A stretch of 35,494 nt of DNA from Sphingomonadales bacterium (GCA_025356275.1 JANXUK010000141.1:1-35494); one strand, 5' to 3'. Shown: positions 23,278 through 34,376, counted from the stretch's first letter. The notes: generated by a model from the sequence alone, not told the origin. A program made the numbers and translations.

Positions 23278-24495
23278 ATGGACACGCATAAAGACCTGGT
23301 AATCCTCGGCGGCGGCATGGTCGGCATGACGCTGGCGCTGGCCGCCGCGCGCGCCGGGATCAGCGCGCATGTGGTGGAGCGGTCGTACCCCGGTGCGCTG
23401 ACTGCCGAGGGCGCCGATGGCCGCGCCACCGCGATCTCTACCGCGAGCTGGAACCTGTTCGTCAATATCGGGCTGGCAGAAGCGCTGGCGCCGTTGGGTT
23501 GCCCGATTGACGCCATCGCGGTGACCGACGGGATGAAGCCCGGCCGGGTCGACTTCCGCCCCGGTGAAGGCGATGGCGCGCTGGGGCGGATGTTTGCCAA
23601 CCGCGATCTGCGCCTCGCCTTGTTCGCCGCCGCCAAGGACGAGCCGGGCATCGCCTGGCATACCGGCGCCACGGTGGAGCGGCGCACGCGAGGGTTGCAT
23701 GGCGTGGAAGTGGCGCTGGCAGATGGTCAGGTGCTTACCGGCAAGCTGCTGGTGGGCGCCGAGGGCCGCGCCTCGCCCACCCGCACCGAGGATGGCATCG
23801 GGCTGGTGGCGTGGGATTACCATCACACCGCCATCGTCGCGGGGCTGACGCATGAAATTCCGCACGGCAACACCGCGTGGGAGATTTTCTATCCGCAGGG
23901 GCCGTTTGCGCTGTTGCCGTTGCTGGACGACGAACAAGGCCGCCACCGCAGCGCGCTGGTCTGGACCCTGCCGACGACGCGGGCGAAGGGCATGCTGGCG
24001 CTGGACGAGGCCGATTTCCTGGCTGAGGCCAGTGCCGCGATGGCTGAGCTTTACGGCGAAATCAGGCTGATCGCGCCGCGCATGGCCTATCCGCTGACCT
24101 ATCAGAACGCGGTGCGTATCGTGGGCGATCGGCTGGCGCTGGTCGGCGATGCAGCGCATGGCATGCATCCGATCGCGGGGCAGGGGCTCAACCTCGGGCT
24201 GCGCGATGTGGGCGCGTTGGTCGAGGTGCTGGGCGAGGGGATGCGGCTGGGGCTCGACCCCGGCGATGCGCAGATGCTGCGCCGGTATGAGAACTGGCGC
24301 GCGCTCGACGTGCTGTCGGTGATGAGCGTAATGGACGGGATCGTCCGGCTGTTCGGGGTGCCGGGGCGCCTGCCCTCGGCGGTGCGGCGGCTGGGGATGG
24401 GGGCGGTGCAGCGGCTGCCCGCGCTCAAGGGCTTTTTCATAGACGAGGCGCGGGGGACCAGTGGCAAAATGCCGGCATTGCTACAGGCTGTTTGA
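23278..24495 (+). CDS. UbiH/UbiF/Coq6-family FAD-dependent hydroxylase
   Basis: This 405-residue flavoprotein belongs to the class A monooxygenases that hydroxylate the ubiquinone ring. The Rossmann FAD motif is LVILGGGMVGMTLALAAARA (7-26), with Glu34 after the second strand (VVERS). The second FAD motif GDAAHGMHPIAGQGLNLGLR lies near 289-308 and contains the hallmark Pro and Gly residues. The sequence does not tell which ring position it hydroxylates, so no symbol is given. ATG at 23278 gives the FAD motif its normal position; the open frame continues upstream to 23143 without a plausible start. It runs tail to tail with the hemD frame and overlaps it by 15 bases. Confidence 0.92.
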   Translation: MDTHKDLVILGGGMVGMTLALAAARAGISAHVVERSYPGALTAEGADGRATAISTASWNLFVNIGLAEALAPLGCPIDAIAVTDGMKPGRVDFRPGEGDGALGRMFANRDLRLALFAAAKDEPGIAWHTGATVERRTRGLHGVEVALADGQVLTGKLLVGAEGRASPTRTEDGIGLVAWDYHHTAIVAGLTHEIPHGNTAWEIFYPQGPFALLPLLDDEQGRHRSALVWTLPTTRAKGMLALDEADFLAEASAAMAELYGEIRLIAPRMAYPLTYQNAVRIVGDRLALVGDAAHGMHPIAGQGLNLGLRDVGALVEVLGEGMRLGLDPGDAQMLRRYENWRALDVLSVMSVMDGIVRLFGVPGRLPSAVRRLGMGAVQRLPALKGFFIDEARGTSGKMPALLQAV

Positions 24496-26025
24496 CGGGC
24501 TGGTCGGCGGGGGCGGCGTCACCGCCCGCCCGCCGGCATCGCGCAGCATCCGCGGCTCCAGCAGCGCGGTCGTCTCCAGCAGGTCCAGCGCGCGCTGCAC
24601 ATCGCTGTAATGTCGCGCCGCCACGATCCAGTGGTTCAGCTCGGGCGATGGCGGCAGGCGCTGCATGTCGGCCACCGCAGCGTCGATCCGGCCTTCGTGG
24701 AGGCACAGCAGCGCATTGCTCAACCGCGCTTCGGGCGCCGGGCCGGGGCTGCTGTCGCGGCGGATCACGAACAGGCCGGAAAACGCGCGGCCCAGCCTCT
24801 GCCAGCTGCTCTCGTTCGGCGGCGCCGCGATCAGGCGGGGGCCCATCGCCTGAAGCTGAGCGTCCAGTTGATCGCGGGTGATCGGCGCTTGGCTTGCCGC
24901 GGTCACCAGCGCCACCGCGCCGGGCAACGCGACACCAAACCGCAACCGCAACTGCCCCTCCAGATAACCCAGTGGCACGCCCCGGTCGACCGCGCGCCGC
25001 GCCGCAAAGGCCACCAGCAAGGCCTCGGCGCGGGCGGCATTGCCCTCCGCCGCGCTGGCCTGCTGGTCTATCCGCGACAGCCGTGCCTCCAGCGATGAGA
25101 TGCGCGCGGCAGCAGCTGGGTCGCCGATCGCGGTCAGGGCTCCGGGGGCCGGCAGCCACGCCGTGCGCCGCTGCCACGCCGCCCAGCCGCCGCCGGCAAT
25201 CAGCGCCAGCAGCACCAGCGCCACGGTCAGCCGCAGCATCCACGGGCGCGCGCTGGCGGCATCGGGGTCGGCGTGCAATTCGTCGGTCGGCGGTTGGTCG
25301 GGCATCGGCAGCGAGGATTCCTTGGTTGCCTGGGCTTGGCACATTGCGGCGGCAAGGGCCAGCAACGCCGCATCGCTGACCTCCCCGGCGGTGCGGACCT
25401 CGGCCCAGCCGGGGCCGGCTGCCTCGGCAATGCGCGGCGCCAGCGCGGCGATTTTGATGCGGGCGCGCGGCAGGGCGAGGCGGTCGAACTCAGCCGCAAA
25501 ATGCCGCGCCGCCGCCGCCGAATGGAGCACCACCACGATTTCGGGCAAGGCCCGCGCGGTGACCAACAGCGCCAGCGGGCCCGGCAGGGCCAGCGGATTG
25601 CTGGCGTAAACCACGCGCTCGATGATCGTCACCCCGGCAGGTGGGGTCAACTCCACCCGCTCCTGCCCGGCCAACCGCAGTAGCCGGCGATGTCCGGGGT
25701 GCAGCATGCTCAGCGCCGCTTGCAGACCCCCATCGGCCACGCCCGCCACCGCCAGCCCCGCGTCCACACATGCCGCCGCCGTCGCCGCGCCCACCGCATA
25801 GGCGGGCTTGTCTGCAAAGCCCGTCAGCGCGGCGCCGGCATGGCGTGGGGCATTGGCGCTGCCGATCAGCAACGCGTCGAAACTGGCAGGATCGGGCGCC
25901 TCCCACGCCAACGGTGCGGCGACGAACAGCGGGAAGCCCTGCGCCTCCAGACCCATCGCGTGCGCGGCGGCGACGGTGGCGGCGCATCCGGGCTCCGGCC
26001 GGAGGATGATGACCAGCGGTGCCAT
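24481..26025 (-). CDS. hemD: Uroporphyrinogen-III synthase fused to a mitofilin/HemX-like membrane domain
   Basis: The 514-residue reading frame joins two parts. Residues 1 to about 230 are HemD, which cyclises hydroxymethylbilane to uroporphyrinogen III. It starts MAPLVIILRPEPGCAATVAA and has GSANAPRHAGAAL, PAYAVGAATAAACVDAGL and VVLHSAAAARHFA, the family pattern. After a linker comes one membrane helix (LRLTVALVLLALIAGGGWAAW, about 265-285), then a coiled-coil stretch (ARISSLEARLSRIDQQASAA) and a helical periplasmic domain of mitofilin/HemX type. No stop separates the parts. An internal ATG at 25305 (residue 241) sits at the boundary, with an AAGGAA about 12 bases upstream, and could give a separate C-terminal protein. 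The start at 26025 lies one base after hemC. Confidence 0.87.
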   Translation of the reverse strand: MAPLVIILRPEPGCAATVAAAHAMGLEAQGFPLFVAAPLAWEAPDPASFDALLIGSANAPRHAGAALTGFADKPAYAVGAATAAACVDAGLAVAGVADGGLQAALSMLHPGHRRLLRLAGQERVELTPPAGVTIIERVVYASNPLALPGPLALLVTARALPEIVVVLHSAAAARHFAAEFDRLALPRARIKIAALAPRIAEAAGPGWAEVRTAGEVSDAALLALAAAMCQAQATKESSLPMPDQPPTDELHADPDAASARPWMLRLTVALVLLALIAGGGWAAWQRRTAWLPAPGALTAIGDPAAAARISSLEARLSRIDQQASAAEGNAARAEALLVAFAARRAVDRGVPLGYLEGQLRLRFGVALPGAVALVTAASQAPITRDQLDAQLQAMGPRLIAAPPNESSWQRLGRAFSGLFVIRRDSSPGPAPEARLSNALLCLHEGRIDAAVADMQRLPPSPELNHWIVAARHYSDVQRALDLLETTALLEPRMLRDAGGRAVTPPPPTSPSNSL

Positions 26026-26026
26026 C

Positions 26027-26959
26027 TCAGCCCCGGAAATGCGCGGTGATCGCGGGGCCTGCGCGCGCCAGCAGGTCGGCGGCCAGCCGCGCCGGGGCGT
26101 CCGTGTCGCCGGCCGCGAACCGCGCCGTGCCATCGACCCGCGCTGCGCCATCGGGGCTGAACAGGCTGACCGTCAGGTGCAGGTGATCGCCCTCGGCGCG
26201 GGTAAACACGCCGATTGCACTGTGGCAATTGCCGCCCAGCGTCGCGAGCAACCCGCGCTCCGCCATCAGGCTGGCACGGCTCGGCGCGTCATCGATGGCA
26301 GCCAACATGGCGCGCGTCGGTGCATCATCGGCGCGGCATTCGATGGCAATCGCGCCCTGCCCTGGCGCAGGCAGCCAACCGGCAGCGTCGAGCGGCACTC
26401 CCGCGCTCTGCCCCAGCCGCTCCAGCCCGGCCATCGCCAGCAAGGTCGCCTCCGCCTCGCCGCGTTCCAGCCGCGCCAGCCGCGTCGCCACATTGCCGCG
26501 AAACGGAACGATCACGCAATCGGGCCGCGCGTGCAGCACCTGCGCCGCGCGGCGCGGCGCGCTGGTCCCCACCCGGGCCCCCCGCGGCAGATCGGCCAGC
26601 GACGCCGCCCCGATCAGGCAATCGCGCACATCGGCGCGCGGGAGCACGGCGGCGATGACCAGCCCGGCCGGGCGCAGCGTCTCGACATCCTTGGCCGAAT
26701 GCACCGCAAAGTCGATGTCGCCCGCCAGCAGCCAGCCGTCCAGCTCCTTGGTCCACAGCGCCTTGCCGCCGATCTGCGCCAGCGGGCGGTCCTGAACCCG
26801 GTCGCCGCTGGCCACGACGGGCCGCAGATCGACCGCGAGGTCGGGGTGCGCTGCCAGCAAACGCCCACGCGCCTCCTCCGCCTGCGCGAGCGCCAGCGGC
26901 GACTGGCGGGTGCCAAGGCGGTATGTACGGGCAGGGCTTATGGGATAAGGCGGGGGCAT
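26027..26959 (-). CDS. hemC: Hydroxymethylbilane synthase (porphobilinogen deaminase)
   Basis: HemC joins four porphobilinogen units into hydroxymethylbilane, the substrate of HemD. The 310-residue protein has YRLGTRQSPLALAQAEEAR at the start, GGKALWTKELDGWLL, the FAVHSAKDVE motif (usually VHSxKDxP) and VPFRGNVATRLARL. Cys245 in LGGNCHSAIG holds the dipyrromethane cofactor. Typical length. It is first in a two-gene heme operon with hemD one base downstream and divergent from tsaD (73-base gap). The ribosome-binding site before ATG 26959 is weak. Confidence 0.97.
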   Translation of the reverse strand: MPPPYPISPARTYRLGTRQSPLALAQAEEARGRLLAAHPDLAVDLRPVVASGDRVQDRPLAQIGGKALWTKELDGWLLAGDIDFAVHSAKDVETLRPAGLVIAAVLPRADVRDCLIGAASLADLPRGARVGTSAPRRAAQVLHARPDCVIVPFRGNVATRLARLERGEAEATLLAMAGLERLGQSAGVPLDAAGWLPAPGQGAIAIECRADDAPTRAMLAAIDDAPSRASLMAERGLLATLGGNCHSAIGVFTRAEGDHLHLTVSLFSPDGAARVDGTARFAAGDTDAPARLAADLLARAGPAITAHFRG

Positions 26960-27032
26960 CGTGGCTTGTGCTAACGGGCAATGGCGTTAAGGGGAAGCCC
27001 GAGACGCGGAAGCCCGTGAAGCTGGGGATCGA

Positions 27033-28070
27033 ATGGTCGTAGTTCTGGGCATTGAATCCTCGTGTGACGAGACGGCGGCGGCGCTGGTCGCCGGCGACCG
27101 GGTGATTCTGGCCCAGCGGATTGCCTCGCAGGATGCAGCGCACCGGCCCTATGGCGGCGTGGTGCCCGAGATTGCGGCGCGCGCGCATGTCGCGCTGCTG
27201 GCGCCGCTGATCGCCGCGACACTGGATGATGCGGGGATGCGGCTGGATCAGGTGGACGCGGTGGCGGCGACCGCCGGGCCGGGGCTGATCGGCGGGGTGA
27301 TGGTGGGGCTGGTGACGGCCAAGGCGCTGGCGATGGCCTCCGACAAGCCGCTTATCGCGGTCAACCATCTGGAGGGGCATGCGCTGTCGCCGCGTCTGGC
27401 CGATGCTTCGCTGAACTATCCGTACCTCCTGTTGCTGGCGTCGGGCGGGCATTGCCAGCTGCTGCTGGTGCGCGGGGTCGGTGATTACCGCCGGCTGGGC
27501 ACCACCATCGACGATGCGCTGGGCGAGGCGTTCGACAAGACCGCCAAGATCCTCGGCCTCGGTTATCCGGGCGGGCCGGCGGTGGAGCGTCTGGCGGCGA
27601 CGGGCGATGCCGGGGCGGTGAAACTGCCCCGCCCGTTGCTGGGTACGCCCGAGCCGCATTTCTCCTTCGCCGGGCTGAAAAGCGCGGTGTTGCGCGCGCA
27701 TCAGGCCGGCATCCACGCCGATGCCGACATCGCGGCGGCGTTCCAGCAGGCGGCGATCGATTGCGTAATCGACCGAACTGCGCGTGCGCTGGCGATGGTT
27801 CGCGGCGAGATTACCGCGCTGGTGGTTGCCGGCGGGGTTGCCGCGAATATGGCGCTGCGGGGCGCGCTGGAGGCGCTGGCGGCGCGCGAGAACCTGCGCT
27901 TTACCGCGCCGCCGCCCGCGCTGTGTACCGATAATGCCGCGATGATCGGCTGGGCCGGGGTCGAGCGGCTGGCGCTGGGGCGGACCGATACGCTGTCGGT
28001 TGCGGCGCGCCCGCGCTGGCCGCTGGATCCCGATGCCGCGCCGGTGCGCGGGGCTGGGGTCAAGGCATGA
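27033..28070 (+). CDS. tsaD: tRNA N6-adenosine threonylcarbamoyltransferase TsaD
   Basis: TsaD transfers the threonylcarbamoyl group to A37 of ANN-decoding tRNAs, with TsaB and TsaE. The 345-residue protein starts [18 protein letters not shown], the family opening. The metal-binding histidines are His112 and His116 in [34 protein letters not shown] and the C-terminal [12 protein letters not shown] complete the ASKHA fold signature. GGGGA lies just before the ATG. It is first in a rightward operon and overlaps gpsA by ATGA. Confidence 0.98.
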   Translation: MVVVLGIESSCDETAAALVAGDRVILAQRIASQDAAHRPYGGVVPEIAARAHVALLAPLIAATLDDAGMRLDQVDAVAATAGPGLIGGVMVGLVTAKALAMASDKPLIAVNHLEGHALSPRLADASLNYPYLLLLASGGHCQLLLVRGVGDYRRLGTTIDDALGEAFDKTAKILGLGYPGGPAVERLAATGDAGAVKLPRPLLGTPEPHFSFAGLKSAVLRAHQAGIHADADIAAAFQQAAIDCVIDRTARALAMVRGEITALVVAGGVAANMALRGALEALAARENLRFTAPPPALCTDNAAMIGWAGVERLALGRTDTLSVAARPRWPLDPDAAPVRGAGVKA

Positions 28071-29098
28071 CCGTGGGCATGATCGGAGTTATCGGAGCCG
28101 GGGCCTGGGGCACCGCGCTGGCCCAGATGCTGGCCGGGGCCGACACGCCGGTGATGCTGTGGGCGCGTGAGAGCGATCTGGTCGGCCAGATCAATGCGGA
28201 GCGCCGCAACACGCCGTTCCTGCCCGACATCGATCTGTCGTCGCATATCACCGCTACCGCCTGCCTCGGGGATATGGCTGAGTGTGACGCGTTGCTGGTG
28301 GTGGTGCCGGCGCAGTTTCTGGCGGGCGTGCTGGCGCAGATTTCCGCCAATGGGGCGTGCCGCGATCTGGTGCTTTGCGCCAAGGGCATCGAGGCGGGCA
28401 GCGGCCGGCTGATGGCCGAGGTCGCGCGCGATACGATTGCCGCCAGCGGGCATCGCACCGAACTTGCCGTCCTGTCGGGGCCGACCTTTGCCCGCGAAGT
28501 GGCGCTCGGCCTGCCCACCGCGATCACGTTGGCTTGTGGCGGGGGGGACGCGCAATGGGCGCGGCTGTCGCCGGCCATCGCCCGGCCTGCGTTCCGGCCC
28601 TATTATTCGGATGACATCATCGGTGCCGAGATCGGCGGCGCGGTCAAGAACGTGCTGGCTATTGCCTGCGGCGTGGTGGACGGGCTGGGCTTGGGCGAGA
28701 ATGCCCGCGCCGCGTTGATCGCGCGTGGTTTTGCCGAGATGCTGCGCTTTGGCGCTTTCAAAGGCGCCCGGGCCGAAACGCTGTCGGGGCTCTGCGGGCT
28801 GGGCGATCTGGTGCTGACCTGCGCCAGCACCGCCAGCCGCAATTACACGCTGGGCATGGCGCTGGGCGCTGGCCAGACGGCGGCGCAGGCGCTGGCCGGC
28901 AAGACCAGCATCGCCGAGGGCGCCGCCACCGCCCCGGTGCTGGCCGGGCTGGCGCGCGCCGGGGGCATTGCGATGCCCATCGTCGATGCGGTCTGCACCC
29001 TGCTCAGCGGCACGGCGCCCGCCAGCGCGGTGGTCAGCCAGCTGCTCGGGCGGCCGCTCGGTGCGGAAACTCTGCGCGCCGAAACGCCCGACACATGA
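28067..29098 (+). CDS. gpsA: NAD(P)-dependent glycerol-3-phosphate dehydrogenase
   Basis: GpsA reduces dihydroxyacetone phosphate to sn-glycerol-3-phosphate for phospholipid synthesis. The 343-residue protein has the NAD(P)-binding start [19 protein letters not shown] (6-24), followed by [31 protein letters not shown] and the catalytic-lysine stretch [18 protein letters not shown] (then [15 protein letters not shown]) are all present. Length is typical. The start overlaps the tsaD stop and its end overlaps the next gene, each by ATGA, so the three genes are translationally coupled. Confidence 0.98.
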   Translation: MTVGMIGVIGAGAWGTALAQMLAGADTPVMLWARESDLVGQINAERRNTPFLPDIDLSSHITATACLGDMAECDALLVVVPAQFLAGVLAQISANGACRDLVLCAKGIEAGSGRLMAEVARDTIAASGHRTELAVLSGPTFAREVALGLPTAITLACGGGDAQWARLSPAIARPAFRPYYSDDIIGAEIGGAVKNVLAIACGVVDGLGLGENARAALIARGFAEMLRFGAFKGARAETLSGLCGLGDLVLTCASTASRNYTLGMALGAGQTAAQALAGKTSIAEGAATAPVLAGLARAGGIAMPIVDAVCTLLSGTAPASAVVSQLLGRPLGAETLRAETPDT

Positions 29099-30630
29099 GC
29101 GACGCCGCGAACCCGCAGGATACGGGCACCCAACAGGACATTGCCACGCTGGCCAAGGGCGGGCGCACCAATGTCCTCGGCTTTTTGCTGCGGCTGGCGG
29201 CGCGGCTGCCGTTTTTCATTATCGCCGGGCGATTGTACGGGGTGGAGGCGGTGGGGCGCTTCGCCTCGGCCACGCTGGTCATCGATCTGGCGGGACAGCT
29301 GTGCACGCTGGGGCAAAAGCGCGGGCTGGCGCAACGTCTGGCGCGCGGCAAGCTCCACGCCGCCGCGACCATCGCCGATGCCATGACGCTCAGCCTGGCT
29401 ATCGCGATTTTGGCCAGCGTCGCGCTGTATCTGTGGCCGACGCCGATGTTCCCCAGCGGCAAGTTCACAGCCATCGACCGGCTGTTGCCGCTGGCCATCG
29501 CGCCGGCCACGCTGACCGACATCGCGCTGGCCGCGCTGGCGTTCCGCTTCGATGTCAGCACCACGGTCCGCGCGCGCTCGGTGGTGGAGCCGTGGACGCT
29601 GTCGATCGTGGCCGGCACGCTGTGGTTCGTGGCGCCGGCCAGCGGGCTGTCAGTGGCGTTCATCGCCTCGATCTATGCCTCCGCGCTGGTCGCGGTGATG
29701 CCGCTGCTGCGCGCTTATGGCCTGGCGCATTGGCGGCCGCATCCGCGCCGGGTAGTACGGCTGATCCGCCATACGCTGCCGCTGGCGGTGGCCGACACGG
29801 TGGAGTGGGGGACCCGCAAGCTCGACCTCGCGATCCTCAGCCAGTTTGCCACCCCGACGGCGGTGGGCGTCTATTGGGCGGCGCAGCAGATCGCGTCACT
29901 GCCGCAAAAGCTGAAGACCAGTTTCGAGCCGATCCTCGGCCCGGTGATCACCCGCAAGGTGCGCGAGCGCAATTACCCCGCGATCGCGCGTCAGGTCAGC
30001 CAGGTCGGCTTCTGGATCACCGCGGCGCAGGCGGGGATCGCGCTGGCACTGGGCATTCCGGGGCATGCGGTGCTGGGGCTGGTCGGGCCGAAATTTACCG
30101 GCGGCTCGGGCGCGCTGGGTTTCCTGCTGGCGGCCGAAGTCGGCGCGGCGGCAGCGGTGGTCAGCGAGGCGGCGTTGATCTATATCGCCCCCTTGCGCAA
30201 TCTGGCGATATCGCTGGCGACAATCACCTTGCAGGCGGTGCTGACGCTGGCAGGCATGGGGGTGGCGACTGGTTTTCGTTTCGATCAGCTGGACCGCGCA
30301 TCCTCGGCGGCGGGGGCGTTGATGGTGACGCTGTGCATCGCCTCGGTGGTCAAGACGCGGCTGCTGTCGCGCTATCTCGGCCTGCCGGTCAGCAATTTTC
30401 GCTGGCCGTTGCTATGGGCGGCGGCGGCGGCGGCGGTGGTTGGCTGGGCAGCGGTGAATTTCCTCCCCGAATGGGCCGAGCTGGCGGTGGGTATCCCGGC
30501 GATCCTGGGGGTCTATTGCTGGATCATCTGGCACAAGGGCTTCGGCCCCGACGACCGCGTGCTGTTCGGCAAGCAGATTGGCGAGGGCGGCGCGCCCGAA
30601 CTGGCGGCCAGGTCGGCGGGGCGCGCCTGA
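29095..30630 (+). CDS. MOP-superfamily polysaccharide/lipid flippase (Wzx-like)
   Basis: This 511-residue protein has about 12 hydrophobic segments and a cationic character in the loops, as in Wzx and related polysaccharide transport proteins of the MOP/MATE superfamily. Segments include LLRLAARLPFFIIAGRLYGV, SIVAGTLWFVAPASGLSVAF and a long C-terminal set near 380-475. The N-terminal region (GRTNVLGFLLRLAARLPFFI) is the usual MOP opening, and DTVEWGTRKLDLAILSQFAT is typical of this family in sphingomonads. It probably moves a lipid-linked glycan across the inner membrane; the substrate is not visible. It overlaps gpsA by ATGA. Confidence 0.8.
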   Translation: MSDAANPQDTGTQQDIATLAKGGRTNVLGFLLRLAARLPFFIIAGRLYGVEAVGRFASATLVIDLAGQLCTLGQKRGLAQRLARGKLHAAATIADAMTLSLAIAILASVALYLWPTPMFPSGKFTAIDRLLPLAIAPATLTDIALAALAFRFDVSTTVRARSVVEPWTLSIVAGTLWFVAPASGLSVAFIASIYASALVAVMPLLRAYGLAHWRPHPRRVVRLIRHTLPLAVADTVEWGTRKLDLAILSQFATPTAVGVYWAAQQIASLPQKLKTSFEPILGPVITRKVRERNYPAIARQVSQVGFWITAAQAGIALALGIPGHAVLGLVGPKFTGGSGALGFLLAAEVGAAAAVVSEAALIYIAPLRNLAISLATITLQAVLTLAGMGVATGFRFDQLDRASSAAGALMVTLCIASVVKTRLLSRYLGLPVSNFRWPLLWAAAAAAVVGWAAVNFLPEWAELAVGIPAILGVYCWIIWHKGFGPDDRVLFGKQIGEGGAPELAARSAGRA

Positions 30631-30631
30631 G

Positions 30632-31375
30632 ATGGCCGCGCCCCGTCGCCATGGGCTGATACTGGCCGGCGCGGCGGCGAGCCTGCTGGTCGGACTAGGC
30701 GCCGATTTCGGTAGCGGCGCGCGGATGATCGCCGGGTTCAGCGGCGCGGCGCAAACCGCGCTGGCAGGCGCCGGCGCGGCGGGGGTGAAGGCGCGCTTCA
30801 CCGATGGTGCCGGCTGGCAGACGCGGCACCCGACGCTCAGCGGCGGTGATGCGCTCGGCGATGCCAGCCGCGCCCGCGCGGCGGCGGCGGTGGCGGCGAT
30901 CCCCGGCGTCGGCGCAGTGTTCTGGAGCCCGCGCCCCGGCACCCGCCGCACCGCCGTAACGGATGTCGCGGCCACCCAGTGTCAGCAATCGGTGGCGGCG
31001 ATCCTCGCCTCGCGCACCATCCGCTTTGCCGAGAACCGCGCCGCGATCGACCCCGCGAGCGGCGAATTGCTGAACGAGGTCGCCGCCGCGCTGCGCCCCT
31101 GTGCGGGCAGCGTGATCGCGATCATCGGCCATACCGATGCCAGCGGCGACGATGCCGCCAACCTCACCCTGTCGCGCCAGCGCGCGCTGGCGGTGCGCGA
31201 CGCATTGGGCGCGCGGGGCATCGATCTGGCGGGTCTGCGCGCCAAGGGTGTCGGCGCGCAGCAACCGGTTGAGGGCCTGACCGCCGCCGATCCCGCCAAC
31301 CGCCGCATCGAATTCACCGTGATTGCGCCTGCCAGTGTTGCGCCGACCGCCGTTGATACGCCGGGGCCGGGATGA
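30632..31375 (+). CDS. OmpA-domain protein with N-terminal membrane segment
   Basis: This 247-residue protein has an N-terminal hydrophobic segment (LILAGAAASLLVGLGA, 9-24), a middle region with an Ala-rich BON-like pattern (VKARFTDGAGWQTRHPTLSG) and a C-terminal OmpA-type peptidoglycan-binding domain (about 125-230). The last contains IRFAENRAAIDPASGELLNE, IAIIGHTDASGDDAANLTLS and NRRIEFTV, with the Asp and Arg that hold diaminopimelate. It probably links the inner membrane or periplasm to the wall. ATG 30632 begins one base after the flippase stop; a frame start at 30578 lies inside that gene. It belongs to the tsaD operon by spacing. Confidence 0.85.
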   Translation: MAAPRRHGLILAGAAASLLVGLGADFGSGARMIAGFSGAAQTALAGAGAAGVKARFTDGAGWQTRHPTLSGGDALGDASRARAAAAVAAIPGVGAVFWSPRPGTRRTAVTDVAATQCQQSVAAILASRTIRFAENRAAIDPASGELLNEVAAALRPCAGSVIAIIGHTDASGDDAANLTLSRQRALAVRDALGARGIDLAGLRAKGVGAQQPVEGLTAADPANRRIEFTVIAPASVAPTAVDTPGPG

Positions 31376-31402
31376 CAAACAGGCGAAACAGGATTGCATG
31401 CT

Positions 31403-31507
31403 ATGCCGTTTTGGCTTGAAATCGAGGCGCTGTTGCTGCTGACCTATGGCGCGGGTCTGGGGTTGGGCTGGCTGGTGTGGGGTCGGCGCGGAAATGCGGG
31501 GGAATAA
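31403..31507 (+). CDS. 34-residue single-span membrane protein
   Basis: A short frame lies in the gap after the OmpA-domain gene. It encodes 34 residues, MPFWLEIEALLLLTYGAGLG followed by LGWLVWGRRGNAGE. One hydrophobic helix (about 7-26) with a Trp-rich end is followed by a positive cap (GRR). AGGA lies 9 bases upstream of the ATG. The stop is 4 bases before the start of the next gene, so it fits the operon. Size and spacing support a real small protein, but homologues cannot be checked here. Confidence 0.62.
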   Translation: MPFWLEIEALLLLTYGAGLGLGWLVWGRRGNAGE

Positions 31508-31511
31508 GGCG

Positions 31512-32069
31512 ATGTTGACGCTGATCGAGGCCAATTGGCCGGGCTTTGCGGTGGTGCTGGTGCTGGGCCTGTTGGTCGCGTGGTGGCTGTGGGGCCGCGC
31601 CGGGCCGGACACGCGCGCACGCGCACGCACCCCCGATGCGCTTGACGAAGGCGCCACGCCCGCACAGCGCAATCAGTCGCTGATCGACGCAGCGCCCGCT
31701 GCCAGCGTGCATGACGCCGCGCAATTGGCCGCCGCCCGCGTCGCCGCCCCGCTGGCCAGCACCGGGCCCGACATCTTTGGCGGCATCGGGGAAATCTTTG
31801 CCTACGCCGCCACCCATGAGGCCGCCGACGCGCGCGATGACCTCACCCGCATCAAGGGCATCGGTCCCAAACTCTCGGCTCGGCTCGGCGAATTGGGCGT
31901 CACCGGCTTTGCGCAGATCGCGGCGTGGAGCGCGGCGGACATCGCGGCAATCGACGCCCAGCTTGGTACTTTCGCGGGCCGCGCCGAACGCGATCAATGG
32001 ACCGCGCAGGCAGCCTTTCTGGCCAGCGGCGACATCGCCGGCTATGAGGCGAAATTCGGCAAGTTATAA
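31512..32069 (+). CDS. Membrane-anchored helix-hairpin-helix protein
   Basis: This 185-residue protein has an N-terminal membrane helix (FAVVLVLGLLVAWWLW, 12-27), a charged, Ala-rich linker and a C-terminal helix-hairpin-helix domain (about 113-180). The domain reads DLTRIKGIGPKLSARLGELG, then VTGFAQIAAWSAADIAAIDA and GRAERDQWTAQAAFLASG. The same module is found at the end of alphaproteobacterial NuoE and ribosomal proteins. It may bind DNA or RNA, or be a protein-contact domain. The ATG at 31512 is 4 bases after the small protein stop, with AAGG just upstream. It converges on uvrB with a 2-base gap. Confidence 0.8.
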   Translation: MLTLIEANWPGFAVVLVLGLLVAWWLWGRAGPDTRARARTPDALDEGATPAQRNQSLIDAAPAASVHDAAQLAAARVAAPLASTGPDIFGGIGEIFAYAATHEAADARDDLTRIKGIGPKLSARLGELGVTGFAQIAAWSAADIAAIDAQLGTFAGRAERDQWTAQAAFLASGDIAGYEAKFGKL

Positions 32070-32071
32070 CG

Positions 32072-34261
<2,190 letters not shown>

Positions 34262-34278
34262 AGAAGCCGAATATGGCT

Positions 34279-34293
34279 GTTCGCGTCCCGTTC
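34279..34293. promoter_or_regulatory. LexA (SOS) box before uvrB
   Basis: GTTC-GCGTCCC-GTTC is an exact match to the alphaproteobacterial LexA operator GTTC-N7-GTTC. It lies 18-32 bases upstream of the uvrB start, in the 115-base gap with the divergent hydrolase gene. LexA would probably block uvrB transcription; an effect on the hydrolase is possible. Confidence 0.85.
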
Positions 34294-34376
34294 CGCAATG
34301 GCGAGCAGGCGCGGTGATAGGGATTGTGCCGGAGGGAGCGTTTGGATAGGCCCGCCGCCATGCCCGGAATTCAGCC

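Noticed and set aside
24481..24495. 15-base tail overlap of the UbiH-like and hemD frames as a regulatory antisense zone
   Set aside because: Short convergent overlaps are normal in compact genomes; nothing more is seen.
26325..27716. A 463-codon leftward frame across hemC and tsaD
   Set aside because: It runs antisense to tsaD and out of frame in hemC; its composition is that of a shadow frame.
31398..31442. A 14-codon frame at the ATG just before the 34-residue gene
   Set aside because: Cys/Arg-rich and very short; the frame at 31403 has a better ribosome-binding site and a membrane helix.
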